NCBI RefSeq assembly: GCF_011516635.5
Contig: NZ_CP096255.1
Location: 6,384,501 to 6,448,500 of the forward strand
Direction of reading: 5' to 3'
DNA: 64,000 bases
DNA from: Bradyrhizobium barranii subsp. apii
GTDB taxonomy: Bacteria > Pseudomonadota > Alphaproteobacteria > Rhizobiales > Xanthobacteraceae
The translations under genes were made by a program, and so were the position numbers. Below are positions 17,468-26,250 of this stretch, piece after piece. The stretch's first letter is position 1. Every line of letters begins with the position of its first letter. The notes below the pieces were generated by a model. The model saw nothing but the letters and a program-made list of their open reading frames with translations. It was not told the origin of the DNA and did not search any database.

Positions 17468-18349
17468 TTAAGAGGCTCGCAGTGCGTTCGTTAGTGCAGA
17501 CAGCGCAGCCGGCTGATGCTGACGACTGGGGTAATACATGAAGAACCCGGGAATTGGCGGCGTCCAATCCTCCAGCACACGGATAAGGCGACGTTTCGCA
17601 ACATGCTCCGCGACCTGCTCTTCGAATGCGAGTCCCAGGCCGGCGCCAGCGAGTGCGGCCTGAATCACCAGGTGGGTATCATCGATGATGAGCGGGCCAT
17701 TGACGCCGACCGTGACCGCCTTCCGTCCTTTCTCGAATTCCCACCTGTATGGACCGCCCGGAAGACGCAGGCTTATGCATCGATGGTCATTTAGATCCTT
17801 GGGTTTCCGTGGAATGCTTCGTGATGAAAAATAGCCGGGCGATCCGACCACCGCCAATCTCAACTCCTGGGTGACCCGCACCGCGATCATGTCTTTCTGA
17901 ATGTACTCGCCAAGTTGAATGCCGGCGTCGAATTCACCCGCAACGAGGTCGACGGGGCCAGTGACGGTAACAACGTCAAGAACGATGTCGGGGTAAGCTT
18001 CCGCGAATGCCGTGAGCCGCGGCAACAATACCATCACGGCAGCCGACCGGGACCGGACAATCCGAAGGCGCCCTGCAGGTCGGTGCCGAACGTTTCGGGC
18101 TTCGTTGATGGCACGAGCAATCTGCTCGAGTGCCGGAGACAATTCCTTCAAGAGAGCTGCCCCTGCGGCGGTTGGTGCGACGCTCTTGGTCGTTCGAGCA
18201 AGAAGCTGCAGCTCGAGCCGTTGCTCAAGTCCCCGGATCGTGTGGCTCAGGGCAGACTGAGACACACCAATCTTTGCCGCAGCCCGCGTAAAGCTCCGTT
18301 CTCTGGCGACGATTGCAAACGTAGCGAGTTCGTTCAGCTCGTTTCTCAT
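17468..18349 (-). CDS. LysR-family transcriptional regulator
   Basis: LysR regulator of 293 residues, closest in look to the group that controls oxidoreductase and efflux genes: ELATFAIVARERSFTRAAAKIGVSQSALSH at the N-terminus, then the effector domain with LRIVRSRSAAVMVLLPRL and AGAGLGLAFEEQV. It is divergent from the NTF2-fold and metallo-hydrolase genes, and a perfect 6-7-6 inverted repeat of the LysR-box type begins 3 bp upstream of its start codon, so it probably regulates both itself and those genes. Confidence 0.92.
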   Translation of the reverse strand: MRNELNELATFAIVARERSFTRAAAKIGVSQSALSHTIRGLEQRLELQLLARTTKSVAPTAAGAALLKELSPALEQIARAINEARNVRHRPAGRLRIVRSRSAAVMVLLPRLTAFAEAYPDIVLDVVTVTGPVDLVAGEFDAGIQLGEYIQKDMIAVRVTQELRLAVVGSPGYFSSRSIPRKPKDLNDHRCISLRLPGGPYRWEFEKGRKAVTVGVNGPLIIDDTHLVIQAALAGAGLGLAFEEQVAEHVAKRRLIRVLEDWTPPIPGFFMYYPSRQHQPAALSALTNALRAS

Positions 18350-18352
18350 GAT

Positions 18353-18371
18353 TTATGAATCTTCCTCATAA
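18353..18371. promoter_or_regulatory. Candidate LysR box
   Basis: TTATGAATCTTCCTCATAA: perfect inverted repeat of 6-bp arms around 7 bp, containing T-N11-A symmetry, in the divergent region between a LysR gene and an NTF2-fold gene. A further half-site, ATCCTCATAA, repeats the right arm at 18394-18403. Confidence 0.6.
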
Positions 18372-18515
18372 CCCCATGTCGTTCAACATGCCTATCCTCA
18401 TAAGCTACTTTGTCCTAGCTTCGGTCAGCAAGGAAGACTTGAGGCAACCTTGTGCAGGTTTCGGCCGGAGACGAAACTTTCCAGCCACGCGCAGTTTCTT
18501 CCCGTTCCAAAAGTT

Positions 18516-18899
18516 ATGGATAACAGGCCTATGGATACCGATGCTCGTGCCTTGCGCTCCCTGGCGCAGACCTATTTCGACAGTGCCCATGAAATGGATG
18601 CCGACAAATTCGCGTCTATATTCCATCCCTCGAGTTCCGTGACCAAGGTCGGCGACGACGGCAACGTGAGCGTGACGCCAATTGCGACGTGGCTGGCAGC
18701 TGTCCGTAATTTGAAAGCTCCGAAGCAACAGGGCCTGGAGTGCCAAGATCAGATCCTCTCGATTGACGTTGAGGGAGAGCTCGCGCTTCTGAAGCTGAAA
18801 TTGCAAATTCCGCCGCGGTACTTCACCGACATGTTGTCGTGCTTGAAGGTCGACGGAACGTGGAAGATCGCTCAAAAAGTGATGACTTCGAAGCTCTGA
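18516..18899 (+). CDS. NTF2/SnoaL-fold small protein, putative lumazine-binding-like
   Basis: Small protein of about 127 residues with the nuclear transport factor 2 fold pattern: an N-terminal helix (ALRSLAQTYFDSAHEMDADKF), FHPSS, a central segment and a C-terminal LKVDGTWKIAQKVM strand. Members of this fold act as isomerases, dehydratases or simple binding proteins. The start may be 18516 or 18531, neither with a strong ribosome site. It is divergent from a LysR gene and 24 bp upstream of a metallo-hydrolase gene, with which it probably forms an operon. The substrate is unknown. Confidence 0.7.
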   Translation: MDNRPMDTDARALRSLAQTYFDSAHEMDADKFASIFHPSSSVTKVGDDGNVSVTPIATWLAAVRNLKAPKQQGLECQDQILSIDVEGELALLKLKLQIPPRYFTDMLSCLKVDGTWKIAQKVMTSKL

Positions 18900-18923
18900 C
18901 GGCTTCTTTGTCGTTTTGAGAGA

Positions 18924-19760
18924 GTGAATCAAACGCTTGTCAGGTTGTCCGTGAAAGCTCTGTCACAAAGCGCCAACACCTTGGGCTGCGCTTCGGGATC
19001 ATGGAGGATCTGGTCACTCTCTGATGGGTATGTCGACCTGCCCGCCGAATCCCTCAAATATCCAAGCAACAAAGTAGGCAGACAGACCGATCCGCTTCAG
19101 CGGGACGCTCCGCTGGTTCGATTATCGGTCAACTGCTTCCTATTCGATCGCTCTGGCATGGATCGCGTTTTGATCGATTGTGGAGCCGGCGGGAGTTGGG
19201 ACCCGTCCATGGGACATCTCGCGGAGGCGATTGCGGAGGCAGGCATCGACACGTCATCGATCACGATGATCGCCCTCACCCATGCTCATGGCGACCACAT
19301 CAATGGTCTCCTGATGCCTGACGGTCGACGAGCGTTTGATGGCCTGAGGAAGATCGTGATTGGGGAAAACGCCGTCGGGGAGTTTCTTGCCGAGCCCGTG
19401 CTGGAGCAGTTTCGTTCGCTCCTTGCCCCCATCAACGGTGGAGATCGGCTGGCCGATCATTTACTGGCGGTGGATATACCTGGGCACGCTCGGGGCCATA
19501 TGGGTTATCTCCTCAACACTGACGAGGACGATGTCTTGTTCTGCGGCGACCTCATCCACGTTCCCGCCGCACAGTTTTCCTGTCCCGAGCTTACCTGGGC
19601 CTATGATGATGACCAAGCCGTAGCGAGGGCAACCCGGATCAGGTTGCTCCAGGACGCAGCCAATGCGCAGACGTGGCTCGCCGGCGCTCATTTAGGTCGA
19701 CCAGGCATCGGCAGAGTGGTCGAAGAAGGGCAAGGATATGCGTTCGTTCCGGTCGCGTAG
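18924..19760 (+). CDS. MBL-fold metallo-hydrolase
   Basis: Metallo-beta-lactamase-fold hydrolase of 278 residues from a GTG start. The dinuclear zinc site is complete: THAHGDH near residue 118, GHARGHMGY, the bridging aspartate in LFCGDLIH and a late histidine in LAGAHLG. The N-terminal strand IWSLSDGYVDLPAE is typical of the quorum-quenching lactonase/ring-hydrolase branch. There is no obvious signal peptide. It follows the NTF2-fold gene closely. Possible activities are lactone or ester hydrolysis; I cannot narrow it further. Confidence 0.85.
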   Translation: MNQTLVRLSVKALSQSANTLGCASGSWRIWSLSDGYVDLPAESLKYPSNKVGRQTDPLQRDAPLVRLSVNCFLFDRSGMDRVLIDCGAGGSWDPSMGHLAEAIAEAGIDTSSITMIALTHAHGDHINGLLMPDGRRAFDGLRKIVIGENAVGEFLAEPVLEQFRSLLAPINGGDRLADHLLAVDIPGHARGHMGYLLNTDEDDVLFCGDLIHVPAAQFSCPELTWAYDDDQAVARATRIRLLQDAANAQTWLAGAHLGRPGIGRVVEEGQGYAFVPVA

Positions 19761-19810
19761 CGGCCCATGAGCCCGCGCGATCGGCGGCAGCGCCTTCGCG
19801 CACGCCCTCG

Positions 19811-20242
19811 TCAGTGCGGGACGACGGCAGTCGCTTCGATCTCGACGCGCGCCGATGGCTCGACGAGGCGCACCACCTGCACGAGCGCCATGCTGGGGTA
19901 ATGGGTGCCGACCACCTCGCGATAGGCCTTGCCGAGCGCCTTCAGATTCGTGGTGTATTCATCCATGTCGACGACATACCAGGTCAGGCGCACGAGATGG
20001 TCCGGCCGGGCGCCGCCTTCCGCCAGGATCGCAACGATGTTTTCGAGCGTCTGCCGAACCTGCGCGACAAACCCGTCGGCGAATCGACCCGCGATATCCC
20101 AGCCGACGACACCACCCGTCACAACGAGACGCCCTTCGGCCATGATGCCGTTCGCGTACCCCTTCGGCTGCGGCCAGCCACCGGGCTGAAGCACTTGCAG
20201 ACCGCTCGTCGCGGGGCCTTCTGACTTTCTCATCGTACTCAT
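19811..20242 (-). CDS. Rid (YjgF/YER057c/UK114) family protein, non-RidA type
   Basis: Trimeric-barrel Rid family protein of 143 residues; such proteins hydrolyse reactive enamines/imines or act as specific deaminases such as 2-aminomuconate deaminase. The fold signature runs VRQTLENIVAILAEGGARPDHLVRLTWYVVDM to ARVEIEATAVV. The arginine that RidA uses to hold the substrate carboxylate (in the PARSCVEV segment of E. coli TdcF) is replaced here, the segment reading SMALVQVV. It is the third gene behind the monooxygenase-reductase and acyl-CoA dehydrogenase genes, where an amino group must be lost from the ring product, so an imine-deaminase role is plausible. The start could also be 20254 or 20233. 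Confidence 0.85.
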   Translation of the reverse strand: MSTMRKSEGPATSGLQVLQPGGWPQPKGYANGIMAEGRLVVTGGVVGWDIAGRFADGFVAQVRQTLENIVAILAEGGARPDHLVRLTWYVVDMDEYTTNLKALGKAYREVVGTHYPSMALVQVVRLVEPSARVEIEATAVVPH

Positions 20243-20259
20243 GCGGGGTCTCAATCCTC

Positions 20260-21438
20260 TTAGCGCGGCTTTAGGAGATCGCGCGCGACAATCAGTTTCT
20301 GGACCTCGGTCGCGCCCTCGTAGATGCGCAGCGCGCGGATTTCGCGGTAGAGGCTTTCGACGATCTCACCCTTGCGCACGCCGCGGCCGCCGAACATCTG
20401 GACGGCGCGGTCGATGACGCGCTGCGCGGTCTCGGTTGCCGTCAGCTTCGCCATTGCAGCTTCGCGCGTCGTCGGAAGCTTCTGGACGTCGCGACGCCAG
20501 GCCGCGCGGTAGGTCAGCAGCGCGGCAGCGTCAGTCTCCGTCGCCATGTCGCCGAGCGCAGCCTGGGTCAGCTGGAGATCCCCCAGCGTCGCACCGAACA
20601 TGTGCCGGTTGCGCGCATGCGACAGCGCTTCGTCCAGTGCACGACGGGCAAAGCCGAGGGCTGCGGCGGCGACAGACGCGCGGAAGATATCGAGCGTCTG
20701 CATCGCGAGCTTGAACCCGCCGCCCGGCGCGCCGAGGCGACGGCTCGCCGGAATCCGGCAATTGGTGAAGCGCAGCGTCGCCAGCGGATGCGGCGCGATG
20801 ACGTCGATGCGGTCGGCGATGCCGAAGCCGGGATCATCCGGGAAGACGACAAAGGCCGAGATGCCGCGGGCGCCCGGCGCCTCGCCCGTTCGCGCAAACA
20901 GCGTGTAGACGTCGGCAATACCGCCGTTGGAGATCCAGGTCTTCTCACCGTCGATGACGTAGTCGTCGCCGTCGGCGCGCGCGGTGCAAGACATCGCCGC
21001 GACGTCCGATCCGGCCTCCTTCTCGGACAGCGCGAAGGCCGCAAGCCATTCGCCGGCGCGAACCTTCGGCAGCACGGCCTTGCGCAGGTCGGCCGAACCG
21101 CCGAGTGCGATTGCGCCGGAGCCGAGCCCCTGCATCGCGAAGGCGAAATCGGCGAGGCCATCGGCATAGGCGAGCGACTCCCGCGACAGGCAGATCGAGC
21201 GGGAATCGATCGTCGACGCATCGCCGTCGGGCGCCGCGACGGCGCAATCGAGCACCCCCGCCTCGCCCATCGCGCGCACGAGCTTGCGGCAGGCGCCATC
21301 GACATCATTGTGATCGATTGTGTCGAGAGCCCCCGACTGCACGAAGCGGTCGAGCGCCTCGCCGACCGCATGATGGCGCGGCTCGAAAAACGGCCAATCG
21401 AGCCATTCGCGCCGGATCACTTTCGCCGTGGAGCTCAT
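20260..21438 (-). CDS. Acyl-CoA dehydrogenase
   Basis: FAD-dependent acyl-CoA dehydrogenase of 392 residues. Signatures are AFALSEKEAGSDVAAMSCTA, the GEKTWISNGGIADVYTLFART strand, MFGATLGDLQLTQ and the QMFGGRGV and IYEGATEVQKL motifs, the last carrying the catalytic glutamate position. The start at 21438 has GGAGGAGG 6 nt upstream; the longer open frame (to 21690) lies within the upstream gene and looks non-coding. It sits 16 bp behind the bifunctional monooxygenase-reductase gene and would oxidise the reduced ring-CoA product or a ring-opened acyl-CoA. Confidence 0.93.
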   Translation of the reverse strand: MSSTAKVIRREWLDWPFFEPRHHAVGEALDRFVQSGALDTIDHNDVDGACRKLVRAMGEAGVLDCAVAAPDGDASTIDSRSICLSRESLAYADGLADFAFAMQGLGSGAIALGGSADLRKAVLPKVRAGEWLAAFALSEKEAGSDVAAMSCTARADGDDYVIDGEKTWISNGGIADVYTLFARTGEAPGARGISAFVVFPDDPGFGIADRIDVIAPHPLATLRFTNCRIPASRRLGAPGGGFKLAMQTLDIFRASVAAAALGFARRALDEALSHARNRHMFGATLGDLQLTQAALGDMATETDAAALLTYRAAWRRDVQKLPTTREAAMAKLTATETAQRVIDRAVQMFGGRGVRKGEIVESLYREIRALRIYEGATEVQKLIVARDLLKPR

Positions 21439-21454
21439 CTGATCCCTCCTCCGC

Positions 21455-23773
21455 TCATTGCGCGCTAGCAGCCGCCGCGCGCGCCAGATTGGTTTCGTAT
21501 TGTCCCTTCGCGGACAGATACTGCTTCGGCCACTCGACCTTGGTGATGCCGATGCGCGCGGCTTCGTGCAGCGTCCAGGCCGGGTCGGCAAGATGCGGCC
21601 GCGCGATGGCGCAGAGATCCGCGCGGCCGGCCGCGAGAATCGAATTGGCGTGATCGGCCTCGGAGATCGCACCGACTGCGATGGTCTCAATGCCGACCTC
21701 GTTGCGGATCAGGTCGGCGAACGGCGTCTGGAACAGGCGTCCATAGATCGGCCGCTCGTCCTTCCAGACCTGCCCCGACGAACAATCGATCAGGTCCGCC
21801 CCCACCTCCTTGAACATCGCAGCGAAGACCGCCGCATCGGCCGGAATGTTGCCGCCGTCGGTCCAGTCATGGCAGGACAGGCGCACCGACATCGGCCGGC
21901 CGGACGGCCACACCGCGCGCATCGCCTCGAACACCTCCAGTGGAAAGCGCGCGCGGTTTTCATGGCCGCCGCCGTATTCGTCCGTACGCCGGTTGGTCAA
22001 TGGCGAGAGGAAGCTCGACAGCAGATAACCGTGCGCGCAATGGAGCTCGAGCCATTCGACGCCGGCGGCAGCGGCACGACGTGTTGCCGCGACAAAATCG
22101 TCGCGCACGCGTTCCATGTCGCCGCGGTCCATCGCCCGCGGCAACTGCCTGTGGGGCAGATACGGCAGGGCCGAGGCCGAGATCAGCGGCCAGTCTCCGG
22201 ATTCAAGGGGTTGATCGATCCCTTCCCAGGGCACCCTGGTCGCACCCTTGCGGCCGGCGTGGCCGAGCTGAATCCCCACCTTGGCATGCCCGACGCCATG
22301 GACGAGCTCGACCAAGCGGCGCCACTGCGCCGCTTGCGCATCGTTCCAGAGCCCAAGGCAGCCCGGCGTGATCCGCGCATCCGGCGAGACGCAGGTCATC
22401 TCGGCGAAGATCAGCCCGGCGCCACCCATGGCGCGCGCGCCGAGATGGGCGACGTGGAAGTCGTTGATGAGCCCGTCCTGCGCCGAATACATCGCCATCG
22501 GCGAGACCATGATCCGGTTCGCAAGCATCAATCCCCGCACACGGTGCGGTGTCAGCATCGGCGGCGGCACCCGCTCGCCATCCTTGACCGCAATGCCCGA
22601 CCGCGCGGCGAACCAGCGCTCAAAACCTTCCAGCCAGGTGCGATCACGCAGGCGAAGGTTTTCGTGGCTGATGCGCTGCGAGCGCGTCAGCATCGAATAG
22701 AAGAACTGCGGCGGCTCGAGCGTATCGGCATAGCGGTGGCCGACCACCTCGAACCATTCCATGGCGTTGCGCGCCGCATTCTGGATGCGCGCCACGTCGA
22801 CGCGGCGCACCTCCTCGTACGCGTCCAGCACGGTTTCGATGCCGGCGCGACCGTGACCATGGCGATCGAACTGGTTGGCAAGCTCGATGGCGTCGTCGAG
22901 CGCGAGCTTGGTGCCCGAGCCGATCGCGAAATGCGCGGTATGCGCGGCGTCCCCCATCAGCACGACATGAGACTTGCCGTTGAACACACTCCATTTGCCG
23001 CAGATCAGGCGGCTGAAATTGAGCCAGGCCGAGCCGCGCAGATGGCGCGCATTGGTCAGGAGCTTCGCGCCATCGAGCGTCTCGGCGAAGATTTTTTCGC
23101 AGAACTCGATCGAGGCCTGCTGATCGAGCTCGCCAAGCCCGTGGGCGTTGTAGGCTTCTTCCGTGGTCTCGACAATGAAGGTCGAGGTCTCCGCATCAAA
23201 CTTGTAGATGTGCGCCTGGAACCAGCCGTGCTCGGTCTTCTGAAAATCAAATGTAAAGGCGTCGAACGCCTTCTTGGTGCCGAGCCAGATGAAGCGGTTG
23301 GGCCGGATCACCATGTCGGGCTGGAACTGCTCGGCATAGCGAGCGCGGATCCTGGAATTGACGCCATCACAGGCGACGATCAGGTCGGCGTCGGGGTATT
23401 CGAGATCGGATTCGACCTCGCGCTCGAAGACGAGCTCGACACCCAGCGCTTCACAGCGCCGCTGAAGAATATTGAGCAGATGCTTGCGCCCGATACCGAT
23501 GAAGCCATGGCCCGTCGTGCGCTGGCGCGTCCCCTTGAAGACGAGCTCGATGTCGTCCCAGTGATTGAAGGCGTCCTCGATCTCGGCCGCGCTCTCGGGG
23601 TCGGCAAGGCGCATCGCGGACATCATGGCGTCCGAGAACACGACGCCCCAGCCGAACGTGTCGTAGGGCTTGTTGCGCTCGACGACCGTGATGACATGCT
23701 CCGGGTGCCGGCGCTTCATCAGCAGGCCCAGATAGAGACCGGCCGGGCCGCCGCCGATACAGACTATGCGCAT
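21455..23773 (-). CDS. Bifunctional 2-aminobenzoyl-CoA/salicylyl-CoA monooxygenase-reductase
   Basis: Two-domain flavoprotein of 772 residues. Residues 1 to ~390 are a class A FAD monooxygenase (GGGPAGLYLG at the N-terminus, DLIVACDGVNS, and GDAAHTAHFAIGSGTKLALDDA). Residues ~405 to the end are an Old Yellow Enzyme-type NADH:flavin oxidoreductase (NRIMVSPMAMYSAQDG, QLGHAGRKG, HCAHGYLLSSFLSPLTNRRTDEYGG). This arrangement is that of the 2-aminobenzoyl-CoA monooxygenase/reductase of anaerobic/aerobic hybrid anthranilate breakdown, which hydroxylates C5 and then reduces the ring; annotation pipelines also name such proteins salicylyl-CoA 5-hydroxylase. It heads a unit with an acyl-CoA dehydrogenase and a Rid protein. 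Which aryl-CoA it uses cannot be told from sequence. Confidence 0.9.
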   Translation of the reverse strand: MRIVCIGGGPAGLYLGLLMKRRHPEHVITVVERNKPYDTFGWGVVFSDAMMSAMRLADPESAAEIEDAFNHWDDIELVFKGTRQRTTGHGFIGIGRKHLLNILQRRCEALGVELVFEREVESDLEYPDADLIVACDGVNSRIRARYAEQFQPDMVIRPNRFIWLGTKKAFDAFTFDFQKTEHGWFQAHIYKFDAETSTFIVETTEEAYNAHGLGELDQQASIEFCEKIFAETLDGAKLLTNARHLRGSAWLNFSRLICGKWSVFNGKSHVVLMGDAAHTAHFAIGSGTKLALDDAIELANQFDRHGHGRAGIETVLDAYEEVRRVDVARIQNAARNAMEWFEVVGHRYADTLEPPQFFYSMLTRSQRISHENLRLRDRTWLEGFERWFAARSGIAVKDGERVPPPMLTPHRVRGLMLANRIMVSPMAMYSAQDGLINDFHVAHLGARAMGGAGLIFAEMTCVSPDARITPGCLGLWNDAQAAQWRRLVELVHGVGHAKVGIQLGHAGRKGATRVPWEGIDQPLESGDWPLISASALPYLPHRQLPRAMDRGDMERVRDDFVAATRRAAAAGVEWLELHCAHGYLLSSFLSPLTNRRTDEYGGGHENRARFPLEVFEAMRAVWPSGRPMSVRLSCHDWTDGGNIPADAAVFAAMFKEVGADLIDCSSGQVWKDERPIYGRLFQTPFADLIRNEVGIETIAVGAISEADHANSILAAGRADLCAIARPHLADPAWTLHEAARIGITKVEWPKQYLSAKGQYETNLARAAAASAQ

Positions 23774-23822
23774 GATCCCTCGCTTTCGCGCGTCGCGCCG
23801 TGTGCCGAGCTTTCACCCAAAT

Positions 23823-23840
23823 TATTTTAAGCATAAAATA
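23823..23840. promoter_or_regulatory. Palindromic operator candidate, site 1 of 3 (MarR regulon)
   Basis: TATTTTAAGCATAAAATA, perfect 7-4-7 inverted repeat, 50-67 bp upstream of the monooxygenase-reductase start and in the divergent region with the MarR gene. Two close relatives occur at 32005-32022 (15 of 18 identical) and 32195-32212 (14 of 18 in the best orientation). Confidence 0.65.
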
Positions 23841-24063
23841 TTTCCTCGGCGCTCATCTTGTCAAGGCGGTTCTGCAAAGACCCGGCCCACGGGCTGGTCT
23901 CCGCGGCATCGATCTGGAGATTCAGTGTAAATTGGACACACGGCAGCGCCGATTCCGAGCCGCTCGGGCGCAGCCTTGAATTTACTTTTGGCACGAACTA
24001 TCTTGCCAATGACCACGACAGCTGCGCCGGCTTTCGTCAGGCCACCAAGCCCAGGAGATTCGA

Positions 24064-24567
24064 TTGGCACTCGCGAAGGAGTCCACGCCTGTTTCAAAGA
24101 ATGGGGCGGATCAGGACGCCGAGTACAGGGCTCAAACGCGGGTCTGGCTCCGGTTGCTCGCCTGCACGACCCTGATCGAGGGCGAGTTGCGGCGCCGGTT
24201 TCGCGAAGAGTTCGATTTCACGATGCCCCGCTTCGACGTTCTGGCCCAGCTCGACCGCGAACCGAGCGGGCTTGTGCTGGGAGAGTTGCCGAAGCGCCTG
24301 ATGGTCTCGGCCGGGAACCTCACGCCGATCGTGGACCGCCTGGTCGAGGACGGATACATCACGCGCACGCCTTCGAACCTCGACCGCCGCGTACAGATTG
24401 TCTGCATGACGGTCGAAGGCCGCAAGACCTTCAGGCGAATGGCCAAGAGCCACGGCGCGTGGCTTGCCGAGCTGCTGGCGGATTTCCCGGCGGACCGGTT
24501 CGACGGATTGATCGGCGAGCTCGACGACCTCAAGGCTGCCGTCAGGGACGCCCTGCAAAAACCCTGA
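24064..24567 (+). CDS. MarR-family transcriptional regulator
   Basis: Winged-helix regulator of 167 residues read from a TTG start with CAGGAG 7 nt upstream; no ATG is available near. The MarR core runs ACTTLIEGELRRRFREEFDFTMPRFDVLAQLDREP, then the recognition helix MVSAGNLTPIVDRLVEDGYI and the wing RTPSNLDRRVQIVCMT. Proteins of this type in aromatic-acid pathways usually repress until an aryl-CoA binds. It is divergent from the monooxygenase-reductase gene, convergent (12 bp apart) with the ligase gene, and sits amid three transcription units that each have the same 18-bp palindrome upstream, so it is the obvious local regulator. Confidence 0.92.
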   Translation: MALAKESTPVSKNGADQDAEYRAQTRVWLRLLACTTLIEGELRRRFREEFDFTMPRFDVLAQLDREPSGLVLGELPKRLMVSAGNLTPIVDRLVEDGYITRTPSNLDRRVQIVCMTVEGRKTFRRMAKSHGAWLAELLADFPADRFDGLIGELDDLKAAVRDALQKP

Positions 24568-24579
24568 GCGGACCGACAG

Positions 24580-26241
24580 TCAGCGCCGCACCTTCACTCC
24601 GGCCGCCTCGCGATCCCAGGTATCCGTGGTGATGCCCGCCTCGCGCAGCACGCCCTTCTTGATCTTGCCGTTCTCAGTGAGCGGCATCTGGCTCAGAATG
24701 CGCACATAGCGCGGGATGGCGAAATAGGCGATCTGGCCTTCGCAGTGCCTGACGATGTCGATGGGCTCCAGCGATTGGCCCGGTTCGAGCAGGATCGCAG
24801 CCGCAACCTCGTCCTCGCCCAGCTCCGACGGCAGCGGGTAGATCGCGCAGGCGGCGACCGCGGGATGGGACTGGATGGTCTGCTCGACCTCCCATGAGGA
24901 TACGTTCTCGCCACGCCTGCGGATCGAATCCTTCATGCGATCGATGAAGCGGTAGTGTCCATCAGCATCCCGAACGACCCGATCGCCCGAATGGAACCAC
25001 AGATTCCGCCAGGCCTCGACCGTCTTCTCCGGCATGCCGAAATAGCCGGTGGCGAAAGCAAAAGGTTCTCCGGCGCGAAGCACGAGTTCGCCGGCCTGTC
25101 CGTCAGCAAGCGCTGAATCGTTTTCATCGACGATCCGCGCCTCAATGCCTTCGGCCAGATAGCCCATCGTTCCCGGACGATCGGACGGGATCGTACCTGC
25201 GAATACGAAGTTCGTCTCGGTCGACCCATAGCCGTCGACCAGCGGCACGCCAAACCGCTGAAGGAATGGACCGTGGATTTGCGGCGGCACGCCGCCGCCA
25301 AGCGCGACGCGAAGACGATGCGCCTTGTCGTTCGCATTCTTCGGCTGCGCCAGCAGCATCGATGCCATCGCGCCGAGCAGATAGCCGACCGTCGCCTTAT
25401 GCCGTTGCGCCGCGGCCCAAAAGCCGGACGCGGAGAATTTCGGCTCCAGCACGTAGGTGCAGCCGTTCAGGAGCGCCTGATAGAACGCATTGAGCGCGTT
25501 GGTGTGGAACAGCGGCAGTGTCGTGAACAGCACATCGCCCTCGCGGACGCCGAGCGCCCGCGCCGAATAAATGCCCCACCAGAACAGCTGCGCCTGCGGA
25601 CAGCACACACCCTTCGCTGGCCCCGTCGTGCCCGAGGTGTAGAGGATCGCAACGGTATCGCCGGGACGCACGGCACCCGCCGGGGCTGCGGCTCCGAGCG
25701 CCGGCAACGGTACGGCGGAAAGCCGGGCATCGACTGCCCCGGCGGCAGCTCCGACGATCCAGGTGCGAGGTGGCAGTTCAACACCCGCCTCGACGCTATC
25801 GATCGCGGCAACGAACTGAGCCTCGACGACAAGGAGCGCGGGACGCGAATTGCGGAAGATGTGGGAGAGCTGGAAACCGCGCAGCGCGGTATTGATCGGG
25901 ACTGCGATGGCGCCAAGCCATGCGCAGCCGAGATAGACCTGCAGGAACTCCGGACGGTTCGAACACATCAACGCGACCCGATCGCCCGGCCTGATCCCGG
26001 CGTCGACGAGCGCCTGGGCCGACGCGGCCGCGATCGCCGCGGTCTGCCCAAAGCTCCAGCGCGTCTCACCGGCGACAAGCAGCACGCGCTCGCCGTAGCG
26101 CTCGGCCTGCCGCGTGAGGATCGTTGAGAGGATGCGGTCCGACGGCGGAAACGACGTCACTGCACACGCCCAGGCCGGCGTCACGTTCTCCTGGCCGACC
26201 GCGTCGCTGACGTTCACCGGCGCGTTCTCCGTCACGATCAT
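24580..26241 (-). CDS. ATP-dependent acyl/aryl-CoA ligase
   Basis: Class I adenylate-forming ligase of 553 residues. Motifs are AILYTSGTTGPAKGVC, the aromatic-site segment VDGYGSTETN, FHSGDRVVRDADGHYRFIDR, MKDSIRRRGENVSSWEVE and the C-terminal lysine region PLTENGKIKKG. It resembles the CaiC/aryl-acid branch and is the last gene of the minus-strand unit that begins at 31950. With the monooxygenase-reductase in the neighbouring unit, it is the probable enzyme that converts the free acid (2-aminobenzoate, salicylate or similar) to its CoA ester. The starts of motifs and length are normal. Confidence 0.9.
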   Translation of the reverse strand: MIVTENAPVNVSDAVGQENVTPAWACAVTSFPPSDRILSTILTRQAERYGERVLLVAGETRWSFGQTAAIAAASAQALVDAGIRPGDRVALMCSNRPEFLQVYLGCAWLGAIAVPINTALRGFQLSHIFRNSRPALLVVEAQFVAAIDSVEAGVELPPRTWIVGAAAGAVDARLSAVPLPALGAAAPAGAVRPGDTVAILYTSGTTGPAKGVCCPQAQLFWWGIYSARALGVREGDVLFTTLPLFHTNALNAFYQALLNGCTYVLEPKFSASGFWAAAQRHKATVGYLLGAMASMLLAQPKNANDKAHRLRVALGGGVPPQIHGPFLQRFGVPLVDGYGSTETNFVFAGTIPSDRPGTMGYLAEGIEARIVDENDSALADGQAGELVLRAGEPFAFATGYFGMPEKTVEAWRNLWFHSGDRVVRDADGHYRFIDRMKDSIRRRGENVSSWEVEQTIQSHPAVAACAIYPLPSELGEDEVAAAILLEPGQSLEPIDIVRHCEGQIAYFAIPRYVRILSQMPLTENGKIKKGVLREAGITTDTWDREAAGVKVRR

Positions 26242-26250
26242 GCTCCCGTC

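Noticed and set aside
21458..23830. 790-codon plus-strand open frame opposite the monooxygenase-reductase
   Set aside because: Same antisense effect; no recognisable motif and the opposite strand encodes a complete two-domain flavoprotein.
23927..23985. GTAAATT and AATTTAC as a second MarR operator
   Set aside because: The arms are 45 bp apart, far too wide for a MarR dimer site, and have no relatives at the other two promoters.
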